Positions 19,046-27,578 are shown, counted from the stretch's first letter. The stretch is 64,000 nucleotides of DNA from Ornithinimicrobium cavernae (GCF_003121625.1 NZ_QDDJ01000009.1:153104-217103); one strand, 5' to 3'. Program-made: numbers and translations. Notes: generated from the letters alone by a model not told the origin.

Positions 19046-19746
19046 TTGCGGAACTTGACCAGGGTCAGGCCGAGGAGGCGAGCGACGACCAGGGCGATGT
19101 AGTTGAGGCCGGCGAGCATCTGCAGCATGAGCACCGCGCGGGCGTGGTGCGCGTCGGCGCCGGGCGAGATGTCCGACAGGCCCGTGTTGGTGAGCGTGGT
19201 GAAGGACAGGAAGAGCAGGTCCATCCAGGACAGCGGTCCCCCGTGACCGGCGTGGATGTAGGACCCCGGCCAGATGATCTGCACCATGCCGTGGGTGTAG
19301 GCGAAGGCCCACGCCAGCACCGTGAAGCAGGCGCCGGTCGCGAACAGCTCATCGCGGGAGACCCAGGCGTCGGCGAACATGTACCGCAGCAGCGAGACGG
19401 CCGTGTAGAAGTAGAAGATGGCGTGGAAGATGTAGCTGGCCAGCTCGATGCCCTCGTGGTCGGGAGCCACGGCCTCGGCGATGGTCAGCAGGAACACGGG
19501 GGCACCGAGCAGCAGCGCGACCCGGCGCGTCGCGGGTGTCTTGCTCACGGCGAACACCGCGATGGCCAGCACGATCAGCCCGAACGCGGACAACAGGGTC
19601 CGGCCCAGCCCGCGCTGGTCGGTGAACGGGAAGACCAGCACGCCGAGCAGCTGGACCGCGAGGAGCACGGCCGAGGGGTGGTTCCGCAACGCGGACCACC
19701 ACCGCTGCAGCCGCGTCTGCCCGGCGGCGCCTGCGTAGGTGAACAC
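19042..19746 (-). CDS. Two-TM-pore ion channel protein with non-canonical filter
   Basis: A 234-aa membrane protein with about six hydrophobic segments and a C-terminal two-TM/pore module like Pfam Ion_trans_2. The pore helix-filter stretch reads SFTTLTNTGLSDISP where potassium channels of this family carry TxGYGD, so the signature Tyr-Gly is replaced by Leu-Ser. The start is a GTG at 19746, 11 bp after the ftsK stop, with no clear ribosome binding site. Coupling to the YeiH-like gene suggests an electrical or osmotic partnership. Whether it conducts potassium cannot be decided from sequence. Confidence 0.7.
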   Translation of the reverse strand: MFTYAGAAGQTRLQRWWSALRNHPSAVLLAVQLLGVLVFPFTDQRGLGRTLLSAFGLIVLAIAVFAVSKTPATRRVALLLGAPVFLLTIAEAVAPDHEGIELASYIFHAIFYFYTAVSLLRYMFADAWVSRDELFATGACFTVLAWAFAYTHGMVQIIWPGSYIHAGHGGPLSWMDLLFLSFTTLTNTGLSDISPGADAHHARAVLMLQMLAGLNYIALVVARLLGLTLVKFRK

Positions 19747-19757
19747 GTCTGGTGACT

Positions 19758-22619
19758 CTACTCGCGACCCGTCAGCGCCCAGGCATCCTCGGACTCTTCC
19801 TCGGCGACCTCGTAGGCGTCCTCCTCCGACTCGGCCAGCGGGTCGGCATACGGCTGGGAGACCTCCACCGGTGGCTCCGTCACCTCGTCCGCGAGGTCGG
19901 GCTCGGGGGCCGACTCCTCCGGCGGCTCCTGGCCCTGCAGCAGCGAGAGCGTGACCTCCAGGTCGTCCGGCTTGACCAGCACGTCCCGGGCCTTGCTGCC
20001 CTCGGAGGGCCCGACGATGCCGCGCGACTCCATCAGGTCCATGAGGCGCCCGGCCTTGGCGAAGCCGACGCGCAGCTTGCGCTGCAGCATCGAGGTCGAC
20101 CCGAACTGGGTGGTGATGACCTGTTCGGCCGCCTGCAGCAGCAGGTCGAGGTCGTCGCCGATGTCCTCGTCGACCTGCTTCTTGGCCGGCGCCGCGGCCA
20201 CGTCCTCGCGGTAGACCGGCTTGAGCTGGCCGGTGACGTGCTTGACCACACCCTCGATCTCGGACTCGGCCACCCACGCACCCTGCACCCGCATCGTCTT
20301 GGAGGCGCCCATCGGCAGGAACAGGGCATCACCCTGCCCGATCAGCTTCTCCGCCCCGGGCTGGTCCAGGACCACCCGGCTGTCGGTGACCGAGGAGGTG
20401 GCGAAGGCCATCCGGGAGGGCACATTGGCCTTGATCAGGCCGGTCACGACATCGACCGAGGGCCGCTGGGTGGCCAGCACCAGGTGGATGCCCGCGGCGC
20501 GGGCGAGCTGGGTGATCCGGACGACGGACTCCTCCACGTCCCGTGGCGCGACCATCATCAGGTCGGCCAGCTCGTCCACCACGACCAGCAGGTAGGGGTA
20601 GGGCTGCATGACCCGCTCGGAACCCGGCGGCGGGGTGACCTTGCCGGCCCGGATCGCCTTGTTGAAGTCGTCGACGTGCTTGAACCCGAAGGCCGACAGG
20701 TCGTCGTAGCGGGTGTCCATCTCCTTGACGACCCAGGCCAGGGCCTCCGCGGCCTTCTTGGGGTTGGTGATGATCGGGGTGATCAGGTGCGGGATGCCCT
20801 CGTAGGCGGTGAGCTCAACCCGCTTGGGGTCCACCAGGACCATGCGAACCTCGTCGGGCGTGGCGCGCATCAGGATCGAGGTGATCATCGAGTTGATGAA
20901 GCTGGACTTGCCGGAGCCGGTGGCGCCGGCGACCAGCAGGTGCGGCATCTTGGCGAGGTTGGCGATGACGTAGCCGCCCTCGACGTCCTTGCCGACGCCC
21001 ATCACCATCGGGTGCGTGTTGTTGCGGGCCGCGTTGGAGCGCAGCACGTCGCCGAGCGAGACGTTCTCACGGTCGGTGTTGGGGATCTCCACACCGACGG
21101 CGGACTTGCCCGGGATGGGCGAGAGGATGCGCACGTCCGCGGAGGCGACGGCGTAGGCGATGTTCTTGGACAGCGCGGTGATGCGCTCGACCTTGACGCC
21201 CGGGCCGAGCTCGACCTCGTAACGGGTGACCGTGGGCCCTCGCATGAACCCGGTGACCTGCGCATCGACGCCGAAGTCCTCGAGCACGCCGGTGAGCGCG
21301 TCCACGACCTTGTCGTTGGCCGCGGAGCGGGACTTGTGGGGCGCTCCCTCGATGAGCAGGGAGTTGTCCGGCAGCGTGTAGGTGACGTCACCGGCCAGCA
21401 TGAGCTGCTCGACGCGCTGCGGCAGCGGCGTTGTCGGCGGGGCCTCGAGGACCTCCTTGTGCGGCACCTTGCTGGGGTCGGGTCGCTTCTGACCGGGCCG
21501 CAGGATCGGCTGGGTGGCGTCGGGGCCCGCCGGAGCGGAGGCCTTGCCGGACCCTCCGGGACCGTCCTGGCTCCTCGACGTGCCAGCGGCCTCCGCCTCC
21601 GCAGCCGCCTCCTCCCGCTGCTTGCGGGCGTAGGCGCGGGCGCGCAGGGACTTTGCCGAGCCCGGCTGCACCTCGGCCGCCTGCTCGAACGCCTCGTCGC
21701 CCTCGCGGCCGCCGGGCACCTCTCCCCGGCGCCGGCGCGACGGGCGCGCAGGAGCGACATCGTCCCCGTCGGTGTCCTGCGGGCTCTCGAAGAGAGCGGA
21801 CTCGAACTGGCGCAGCCGCTGCGGGATCCGGTGCACCGGCGTGGCCGTGACGACGAGGACGCCGAAGAAGGTCAACAGGCTGAGCAGCGCGATCGTGCCG
21901 TAGGTGGTGAGTGCCGCCGTGATGGGGCTCGCGACGATGAAGCCGACGATGCCGCCCGCGTTCTGCAGGGCGGCCTGGCCCTCGCTGTAGTCCGGTGCCC
22001 CGAGCGCGACGTGGGTCAGCCCGGTGGCGGCCAGACCCAGGGCCGCGGTGCCGACCGCCATCCGGTTGTTCGCGGCCGTGCTGGCCGGCGCGCGCAGCAG
22101 CCGGACCGCGAACAGCAGGAGGACGACGGGCAGGGCGAGACCCACCCGACCGAACGTCCCGGCGACGACCGCGTGGATCGCGTCGCCGAGCACCCCCTGG
22201 AGGTTCCACCACTCCCGGATCGCGACGATGACCGCCAGGGCCAGGAGCAGGAAGCCCCACCCGTCGCGCCGGTGGCCCGGCTCGGTGTCCTCAGTGCTGG
22301 AGCCCATTGAGCGGACTGCGCCTCCTGTCATCGTCGCCATCCCCATCCACGTGCCTCGTGCCATCCGCCAGGGCAGCGGCGGCCGACCGTCGGCCTGGCG
22401 GGACCGGCCACCGCGGGCGGGCGGGGAGCTCTTGCCCCGCGCGGTGCCCTTGCGCGGTGACGACCCCGACCTGCCGGTGGAGCGGGCCGAGCCGCTCCGG
22501 GTGCCGGAGGACGGCCTGGTGCCACTGCCGGCCCTGGTGCTGCCGGAGCGGGGTCTGGTCGTCGCAGTCTTCGCCACCCTGGCACGGTACTTGACTTTCA
22601 CCTGCGTATCACGCGTCAC
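19758..22619 (-). CDS. ftsK: DNA translocase FtsK
   Basis: A septal DNA translocase that clears chromosome termini at division. The N-terminus is a long basic Ser/Arg/Thr-rich tail, then four transmembrane segments, a charged linker and the motor domain. The motor has Walker A VAGATGSGKSSFIN and Walker B LVVVDELADLMM, and ends in the winged-helix gamma domain (LLLQAAEQVITTQFGSTSMLQRKLRVGFAKAGRL) and an acidic tail. The start is uncertain: GTG 22619 gives 953 aa, while a GTG at 22577 gives VAKTATTRP, which resembles other actinobacterial starts; neither has a clear ribosome binding site. It usually lies next to rimO/pgsA/clgR and here is separated from them by about 10 kb. Confidence 0.95.
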   Translation of the reverse strand: MTRDTQVKVKYRARVAKTATTRPRSGSTRAGSGTRPSSGTRSGSARSTGRSGSSPRKGTARGKSSPPARGGRSRQADGRPPLPWRMARGTWMGMATMTGGAVRSMGSSTEDTEPGHRRDGWGFLLLALAVIVAIREWWNLQGVLGDAIHAVVAGTFGRVGLALPVVLLLFAVRLLRAPASTAANNRMAVGTAALGLAATGLTHVALGAPDYSEGQAALQNAGGIVGFIVASPITAALTTYGTIALLSLLTFFGVLVVTATPVHRIPQRLRQFESALFESPQDTDGDDVAPARPSRRRRGEVPGGREGDEAFEQAAEVQPGSAKSLRARAYARKQREEAAAEAEAAGTSRSQDGPGGSGKASAPAGPDATQPILRPGQKRPDPSKVPHKEVLEAPPTTPLPQRVEQLMLAGDVTYTLPDNSLLIEGAPHKSRSAANDKVVDALTGVLEDFGVDAQVTGFMRGPTVTRYEVELGPGVKVERITALSKNIAYAVASADVRILSPIPGKSAVGVEIPNTDRENVSLGDVLRSNAARNNTHPMVMGVGKDVEGGYVIANLAKMPHLLVAGATGSGKSSFINSMITSILMRATPDEVRMVLVDPKRVELTAYEGIPHLITPIITNPKKAAEALAWVVKEMDTRYDDLSAFGFKHVDDFNKAIRAGKVTPPPGSERVMQPYPYLLVVVDELADLMMVAPRDVEESVVRITQLARAAGIHLVLATQRPSVDVVTGLIKANVPSRMAFATSSVTDSRVVLDQPGAEKLIGQGDALFLPMGASKTMRVQGAWVAESEIEGVVKHVTGQLKPVYREDVAAAPAKKQVDEDIGDDLDLLLQAAEQVITTQFGSTSMLQRKLRVGFAKAGRLMDLMESRGIVGPSEGSKARDVLVKPDDLEVTLSLLQGQEPPEESAPEPDLADEVTEPPVEVSQPYADPLAESEEDAYEVAEEESEDAWALTGRE

Positions 22620-22660
22620 ACGCGAGAGCGCTGGGATCGGGTCTGCCCGCCCCGGGGGGC

Positions 22661-23092
22661 TCAGGTGGCGCCGAAGCGTCCCCGGGCCTCGTGCGGGATC
22701 AGCGGCTCAGAGCCGCGAGCGCGGATCTCCTGGACGGTCCACGTGTTCCCGTCGGGGTCGGCGAACCCGAAGAACGTGCTGCCGTCCTGGTCGCCGAACA
22801 CGGTGACCTCGCTGGCCTCCACGCCACGGGAGAGCAGCTCCGAACGGGCGGCAGCCACATCGGCCACGACGAGCTGGAGCCCGCGCATGGACCCCGGCGT
22901 CATCTCCCGCTGGGCGGGCAGGGTCCCGACCACGATCGAGCACCCTGAGCCGTTCGGCGTGAGCTGCGCGACGTCCATGTGCTCGTTGCTGGTGCGGTGG
23001 TCCAGGGCGAACCCGACCTTGTCGCGGTAGAACTCGATGGTCCGGTCGATGTCGCTGACCGGCAGGATGACGACCTCCAGCGTCCAGTCCAT
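22661..23092 (-). CDS. VOC/glyoxalase-fold protein
   Basis: A 143-aa vicinal-oxygen-chelate protein made of two beta-alpha-beta-beta-beta modules. The pattern VSDIDRTIEFYRDKVGF opens it and FADPDGNTWTVQEI closes it, as in glyoxalase/bleomycin-resistance relatives. ATG 23092 lies one base after the stop of the SRPBCC gene (TGACATG), so it is the third gene of an arsR-SRPBCC-VOC operon. Such modules are widespread and usually of unknown substrate; I assign no activity. Confidence 0.82.
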   Translation of the reverse strand: MDWTLEVVILPVSDIDRTIEFYRDKVGFALDHRTSNEHMDVAQLTPNGSGCSIVVGTLPAQREMTPGSMRGLQLVVADVAAARSELLSRGVEASEVTVFGDQDGSTFFGFADPDGNTWTVQEIRARGSEPLIPHEARGRFGAT

Positions 23093-23093
23093 G

Positions 23094-23585
23094 TCAGGCC
23101 CCTGCCCGGGCGATGGGCCGGCCGGAGAGAAGGGCGTCGAGCAGCTCGTAGCCGTCGGCCATGCCCTGCTCCATCCCACTGGCCACGGCACCGTCACGGT
23201 CCTCGACCGAGCCGAAGACGCTGCGTCCCTCGAGCCGGGTGCGCCCGTCGCCGAGGTCGACGAGGCGGAGAGTGTCGAGCGAGACCCCGTCCGGCCAGCC
23301 GTCGAACTCGAAGGTCTGGATCAGCAGGTCCTCGCGGACCGTGTGGAAGCAGCCGCGGAAGCCGTAGGAGCCGTTCTCGTCGCGATGCGTGTAGTGATAG
23401 GCCCCTCCCGGACGGGCGTCGAACTCGTCGACGGTCATGACGAGGTTGCGGGGCCCCAGCCACTGCACCAGCAGGTCGGGCTCGGTGTGGGCGCGGAAGA
23501 CCGCCTCGCGCGGGGCGTCCACCACGCGCTGGAAGTCCAGGAACGGCAGGCCCTCCGGGGCGGTGATGTCAAGTGGGTTACTCAT
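23094..23585 (-). CDS. SRPBCC/AHSA1-family protein
   Basis: A START-like (AHSA1) domain protein of 163 aa. The opening RVVDAPREAVFRAHTEPDLLVQWLGP and the later pattern GGAYHYTHRDENG then FRG are typical of activator-of-Hsp90-like bacterial proteins. The start is ATG 23585, 20 bp after the arsR stop. These proteins are commonly encoded beside an ArsR repressor and bind hydrophobic ligands; the ligand here is unknown. Confidence 0.83.
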   Translation of the reverse strand: MSNPLDITAPEGLPFLDFQRVVDAPREAVFRAHTEPDLLVQWLGPRNLVMTVDEFDARPGGAYHYTHRDENGSYGFRGCFHTVREDLLIQTFEFDGWPDGVSLDTLRLVDLGDGRTRLEGRSVFGSVEDRDGAVASGMEQGMADGYELLDALLSGRPIARAGA

Positions 23586-23605
23586 GGAACGACTCCCTCG
23601 TGGTG

Positions 23606-23995
23606 TCACTCGGTGGGTGTGTCTGCTGCGGTGGCGTCCGTGCTGCCGGGCGCCGCCTGGCCGCGGGGTTGCTGGGCCAGGACGGCATCGAGCGCGCGGT
23701 ACTGCGCCTCGCGCACGAGCCGGTACTGATCGATCCATGCCGTGAGGGCCTCCAGCGCCACCGGATCAAGGTGGACCGGCCGGCGCTGGGCGTCTCGACT
23801 GCGGGTGACCAGCGCTGCCTGTTCGAGGACCTGGATATGCCTGGAGACCGCCTGCTTGGAGATCGCGAAGGGCTCGGCGAGCTCGTTGACCGTGGCCGGA
23901 CCCCGGCTGAGGCGGGCGATGATCGCCCGCCGGACCGGGTCGGCCAGCGCCAGGAAGGCCCGGTCGAGCTGTTCGCTCCCCTGCACCTGAGGCAC
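23606..23995 (-). CDS. ArsR-family transcriptional repressor
   Basis: A winged-helix repressor of 129 aa. The core (AFLALADPVRRAIIARLSRGPATVNELAEPFAISKQAVSRHIQVLEQAALV) spans about residues 10-65. No metal-binding cysteines are seen (no CxC), so it is of the non-metal type that accompanies SRPBCC proteins. The start is GTG 23995, eight bases after AAAGGG; an in-frame TTG at 24019 would place the start inside the palindrome at 24015-24032 and is less likely. It heads the arsR-SRPBCC-VOC operon and probably represses itself. Confidence 0.85.
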   Translation of the reverse strand: MPQVQGSEQLDRAFLALADPVRRAIIARLSRGPATVNELAEPFAISKQAVSRHIQVLEQAALVTRSRDAQRRPVHLDPVALEALTAWIDQYRLVREAQYRALDAVLAQQPRGQAAPGSTDATAADTPTE

Positions 23996-24014
23996 GAAAT
24001 CAACCCTTTCGTTT

Positions 24015-24032
24015 ATCAACCTAAATGTTGAT
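24015..24032. promoter_or_regulatory. Probable ArsR operator palindrome
   Basis: ATCAAC-CTAAAT-GTTGAT is a perfect 6-bp inverted repeat with a 6-base spacer, 20 bp upstream of the arsR GTG. A minus-strand -10-like TATTCT (24044-24039) predicts a transcription start at about 24032, inside the palindrome, so a bound repressor would block transcription. Autoregulation by the ArsR protein is inferred. Confidence 0.6.
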
Positions 24033-24063
24033 TACGTCAGAATAGGCAGCGCAGGCCAGCCCC

Positions 24064-24081
24064 GTCAAGAGCCCTCTTGAC
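24064..24081. promoter_or_regulatory. 18-bp palindrome with repeated GTCAAG boxes upstream of satD
   Basis: GTCAAGAG-CC-CTCTTGAC is a perfect inverted repeat. GTCAAG recurs at 24095-24100 and at 24152-24157, so four copies of the hexamer (one inverted) stand between the arsR operon and satD. They are separate from the ArsR palindrome. They may bind SatD itself, whose C-terminus has a helix-turn-helix, or another regulator. Confidence 0.4.
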
Positions 24082-24163
24082 GGACGCCGGGGCCGTCAAG
24101 CTATAGGTTTCACTCTCCCCCATAGCAACCATGAGACTTGCGCGATCTCGTCAAGGGGATTGG

Positions 24164-24191
24164 TTGCGCCTTACGGGAATCAAGATATGCT
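24164..24191 (+). promoter_or_regulatory. Predicted satD promoter (leaderless type)
   Basis: TTGCGC (24164-24169), a 16-base spacer and TATGCT (24186-24191) form a reasonable -35/-10 pair. The ATG at 24198 begins six bases after the -10 box, so transcription would start at or next to the start codon. Confidence 0.5.
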
Positions 24192-24197
24192 GTTGGC

Positions 24198-24863
24198 ATG
24201 TCCTCACCGGGGGCTCCCCAGCCACTTGCCGCCTTCCTCGGCGACGTTGTCGGGTCTCGCTCCGCCGACGACCGCCAGGCCCTGCACGACACGCTCAGCT
24301 CCGCCCTCGCGGCCGTGAGCGCCGAGGTCGAGACCGTGGACGACATCCAGGTCACGGCGGGTGACGAGTTCCAGGGAACCTTCGCCACCGTCGGAGAGGC
24401 CCTGTATGCCGCGGTGCTCCTCCGGCTCCGCCTCTCCCCCACCATCGACATCCGCGTGGGCGTCGGCTGGGGCTCCGTGACCGTCCTCGACGCCGTCAAC
24501 GCCACCCAGGACGGCCCCGCCTGGTGGGCCGCACGCGCAGGCATCGAGTGGGTCGAGAAGCACCAGTCGATGGCCGGCTGGCAGAACGTGCGCACCGCCT
24601 ACCGGCGCGCGGACCCGCCGCCCGAGAGCAACGCCGGCCCGGACCCCGCCGCAGTCAACGCCGCCCTGCTCTGTCAGGACCACCTGATGGGCTTGATGGA
24701 CGAACGGTCGAGACACATCATGGAGGGGCTCATGCACGGTCAGACCCAGACCAGGCTGGCCGAGGAGCTCGGCCTGACCCGCCAGGCCGTCAACCAGCGG
24801 CGCAAGCACGACGGGCTCGCCATCGCCGTCGCCGCGGCCGAGAGCCTGCGGACCACCACGTGA
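24198..24863 (+). CDS. SatD-family protein with C-terminal helix-turn-helix
   Basis: A 221-aa protein of the SatD family, named after a streptococcal acid-tolerance operon gene; the biochemical role is unknown. The N-terminal two thirds carry the family blocks AAFLGDVVGSRSADDRQ and VTAGDEFQGTFATV then IRVGVGWGSV, reminiscent of a nucleotide-cyclase-like fold. The C-terminus (TRLAEELGLTRQAVNQRRKH) is a helix-turn-helix, so it may bind DNA. The start is ATG 24198, with no ribosome binding site but an ideally placed -10 box. A membrane-protein gene overlaps the stop (GTGA), suggesting a two-gene functional unit. Confidence 0.8.
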   Translation: MSSPGAPQPLAAFLGDVVGSRSADDRQALHDTLSSALAAVSAEVETVDDIQVTAGDEFQGTFATVGEALYAAVLLRLRLSPTIDIRVGVGWGSVTVLDAVNATQDGPAWWAARAGIEWVEKHQSMAGWQNVRTAYRRADPPPESNAGPDPAAVNAALLCQDHLMGLMDERSRHIMEGLMHGQTQTRLAEELGLTRQAVNQRRKHDGLAIAVAAAESLRTTT

Positions 24864-25663
24864 GCGCCCTGGCGCTCCTGCTCGTCGCGGTCGGGCTGAG
24901 TGACCTGGTCGCTACCCGTCCCTGGCGAGACGAACACACCGGACGCCGGGTGGGCGCGGTCACCGGGCTCCTGTCCATCGCCGTCCTCGGGATGCTCGCG
25001 GGCCTGGACGCCTGGGGGGACCTGGCGCTCCTCGCCCTCGCGGGAGCCACCACCGGCGCGTGGGTCGTGCTCGCCGGCCGGGCCGACGACAACGCACAGG
25101 GAGAGGGCCTCGCGCTCGCCGCGCTCGCGGCTGGCGGGGCACTGACGCTCCTGCTCAGCGGCTTGGCCAGCCCGGTCGACGGCGCGCTCGCCAGCTGGAT
25201 GGACTGGACCGGCATCGACGTCCTCGGCGGTGCGGACCCCACCAGGGTCCTGCTGCTCGCCGGGCTGCTGCTGACCCAGCTGTCCACCGGCAACGTGGTC
25301 GTCCGTCTCGCGCTGGCCCACACCGGTGCCCTCGACCCGCGGGGCGGCCCGCAGGCCTCGGACCGCCTGCGGGGCGGTCGCCTGCTCGGTCCCATGGAGC
25401 GCGTCTTCATCCTCGGGCTCGGCCTGGCCGGTCAGGTGACCGCCGCCAGCATCGTCATCGCCGCCAAGGGCCTGATCCGGTGGCCCGAGCTGCAGCGCGC
25501 GAGCCGCGACACCGAGCGCCGCGACGTCGAGGCCCGGGCCTCCGGTGAGGTCGCACCGCGACCGCTGGCCAGCATCGACCAGATCACCGAGTACTTCCTG
25601 ATCGGCAGCTTCGTCAGCTGGCTGGTCGCCCTCACCGCCCTGGTGCTGGCCCACCTGGCGTGA
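24860..25663 (+). CDS. Polytopic membrane protein coupled to satD
   Basis: I do not recognise this 267-aa protein with confidence. It has about seven or eight hydrophobic segments: two or three at the N-terminus, a central pair around LLLAGLLLTQLSTGNVVVRLAL, then ERVFILGLGLAGQVTAASIVIAAKG and a C-terminal TEYFLIGSFVSWLVALTALVL. A charged cytoplasmic loop (ELQRASRDTERRDVEAR) precedes the last segment. The GTG start at 24860 overlaps the satD stop. Conserved membrane proteins are often encoded beside SatD-family genes, so a sensing or membrane-partner role is plausible but unproven. Confidence 0.75.
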   Translation: MSALALLLVAVGLSDLVATRPWRDEHTGRRVGAVTGLLSIAVLGMLAGLDAWGDLALLALAGATTGAWVVLAGRADDNAQGEGLALAALAAGGALTLLLSGLASPVDGALASWMDWTGIDVLGGADPTRVLLLAGLLLTQLSTGNVVVRLALAHTGALDPRGGPQASDRLRGGRLLGPMERVFILGLGLAGQVTAASIVIAAKGLIRWPELQRASRDTERRDVEARASGEVAPRPLASIDQITEYFLIGSFVSWLVALTALVLAHLA

Positions 25664-25690
25664 CGGGCCGGCCCACTCGTCTGACGACTC

Positions 25691-27376
25691 TCAGGCGTCG
25701 ATGACGATCGGGATGATCATCGGCCGGCGCCGCAGCTTGCCACCCACGAACGACCCGACGGTGCGCCGGATGACCTGCTGCAGCTGGTGGCTGTCCGTCA
25801 CACCGTTCTCCCGGGCCTCCTCCAGGGCGGTCTCGAGCCGGGGCCGCACCTTGTCGAAGACGCCGGCGTCCTCCGCGAAACCGCGGGTCTGGATCTCCGG
25901 CCCCGCAGCGACCTTGCCGGTCGACGGGTCACGCACGACGATGATGGTGACGAAGCCCTCGTCGCGCAGGATGCGACGGTCCTTGAGCAGACCCTCGGTG
26001 GTCCCGCCGACCGAGGACCCGTCGACGTAGATGTAGCCCACGTCGACGGCGCCGGCGATCCGGGCGGTTCCGTCGACCAGGTCGACCACCACGCCGTCCT
26101 CCGCCAGGATCACGTTCTCGGCGGGCACGCCCGTCGCGATCGCCAGGTCGCCGTTGGCCACGAGGTGGCGCCACTCCCCGTGCACCGGCATGACGTTGCG
26201 CGGCCGGACGATGTTGTAGCAGTAGAGCAGCTCGCCGGCGCTCGCGTGACCGGACACATGGACCAGGGCGTTGCCCTTGTGGACCACATTCGCCCCCAGC
26301 CTGGTCAGTCCGTTGATCACGCGGTAGACAGCGTTCTCGTTGCCGGGGATGAGGGAGGAGGCCATCAGCACGGTGTCCCCCTCACCGACCTCGATCTTGT
26401 GGTCCCGGTTGGCCATCCGGGAGAGCGCCGCCATGGGCTCCCCCTGGGAACCGGTGCAGATCAGGACCTGCTGGTGGTCGGGCAGCTGAGCCAGCCTGCC
26501 CAGGTCCACCAGCACACCGTCCGGGACCCGCAGGTAGCCCAGGTCGGAGGCGATCCCCATGTTGCGGATCATCGAGCGGCCCACCATGGCGACCTTGCGG
26601 CCGGACTCCTCGGCGGCGTCCAGCACCTGCTGCACCCGGTGCACGTGCGAGGAGAAGCAGGCCACGATGATGCGGCGCTCCGCACGGTGGAAGACCCGTT
26701 CGATCGCCGGTGCGATGTTGCGCTCCGGCGTCGTGAACCCCGGCACGTCCGCATTGGTGGAGTCGGTCAGGAACAGGTCGACGCCCTCCTCCCCCAGCCG
26801 GGCGAACGCCCGCAGGTCGGTGATCCGGCTGTCCAGCGGCACCTGGTCCATCTTGAAGTCACCGGTGTGCAGGAGGGTGCCGCCCGGCGTGCGCACGAAG
26901 ACCGCCAGGGCATCCGGGATCGAGTGGTTGACCGCAATGAACTCACAGTCGAAGGGGCCGAGCACCTCCCGGTCACTCTCCCTGACACCCAGGGTGTAGG
27001 GCGTGATCCGGTGCTCCTTGAGCTTGGCCTCGATCAGCGCGAGCGTCAGCTGCGACCCGACCAGCGGGATGTCGGCCTTGTGCCGCAGCAGGAAGGGCAC
27101 GGCACCGATGTGGTCCTCGTGCCCGTGGGTCAGGATGATGGCGACGATGTCGTCCCAGCGGCCCTGGAGGTACTCGAAGTCCGGCAGGATCAGGTCGACG
27201 CCGGGATGGTCGTCCTCCGGGAAGAGGACACCGCAGTCGATGATGAGCAGCTTTCCCGCATACTCCACGACCGCCATGTTGCGGCCGACCTCCCCGAGAC
27301 CGCCGAGAGCGACGATGCGCACGCCGTTGGCGGCGAGCGGTCCGGGAGCGGTGAGTTCAGGATGCGGGTGGCTCAT
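25691..27376 (-). CDS. rnj: Ribonuclease J
   Basis: A metallo-beta-lactamase/beta-CASP ribonuclease of 561 aa with 5'-exonuclease and endonuclease activity in RNA decay and rRNA maturation. The zinc site HGHEDH is at residues 84-89. Later histidines appear in NHSIPDALAVF and HTGDFKMD, the beta-CASP block in HVHRVQQVLDAAEESGRKVAMVGRSM, and the conserved HVSGHAS near residue 370. The start is ATG 27376. In many actinobacteria dapA directly precedes rnj; here that position is a 299-bp gap with a CRP-like site, followed by divergent thyA. Confidence 0.95.
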   Translation of the reverse strand: MSHPHPELTAPGPLAANGVRIVALGGLGEVGRNMAVVEYAGKLLIIDCGVLFPEDDHPGVDLILPDFEYLQGRWDDIVAIILTHGHEDHIGAVPFLLRHKADIPLVGSQLTLALIEAKLKEHRITPYTLGVRESDREVLGPFDCEFIAVNHSIPDALAVFVRTPGGTLLHTGDFKMDQVPLDSRITDLRAFARLGEEGVDLFLTDSTNADVPGFTTPERNIAPAIERVFHRAERRIIVACFSSHVHRVQQVLDAAEESGRKVAMVGRSMIRNMGIASDLGYLRVPDGVLVDLGRLAQLPDHQQVLICTGSQGEPMAALSRMANRDHKIEVGEGDTVLMASSLIPGNENAVYRVINGLTRLGANVVHKGNALVHVSGHASAGELLYCYNIVRPRNVMPVHGEWRHLVANGDLAIATGVPAENVILAEDGVVVDLVDGTARIAGAVDVGYIYVDGSSVGGTTEGLLKDRRILRDEGFVTIIVVRDPSTGKVAAGPEIQTRGFAEDAGVFDKVRPRLETALEEARENGVTDSHQLQQVIRRTVGSFVGGKLRRRPMIIPIVIDA

Positions 27377-27562
27377 GCGGCAAGGTTACGTCCCTGCCGG
27401 GGCCGGCGGCAGGGGACTCCGGCTCGGTGAACGTCCCGCACCGACACCGGGCACTCGCCCAGAAGTGAGCGATCGCGCCGCCACCCGCTCGGGGGGTCCG
27501 GGTAGCGGCGCGACCGGTGACCACTCTCACGCACACTGATTGAAGAAACCATACCAGTGCGG

Positions 27563-27578
27563 TGTGATCTCCCTCACA
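27563..27578. promoter_or_regulatory. Perfect CRP/GlxR-type binding site
   Basis: TGTGA-TCTCCC-TCACA matches the cyclic-AMP receptor consensus TGTGA-N6-TCACA at all ten conserved positions. A further half-site TGTGA starts at 27585, and the two form an overlapping TCACAG-ACT-CTGTGA repeat. It lies in the 299-bp gap between rnj (minus) and thyA (plus), about 100 bp upstream of thyA and 187 bp upstream of rnj. Binding is inferred from the consensus only. Confidence 0.6.

Noticed and set aside
19752..22310. 852-codon frame antisense to ftsK
   Set aside because: Shadow frame rich in Leu/Gly/Asp/His with no structure.
24131..24364. 77-codon frame starting upstream of satD
   Set aside because: Overlaps satD in another frame, Arg/Pro-rich, and the satD ATG has the correctly spaced -10 box.
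25787..27430. 547-codon frame antisense to rnj
   Set aside because: Shadow of RNase J; no conserved features.
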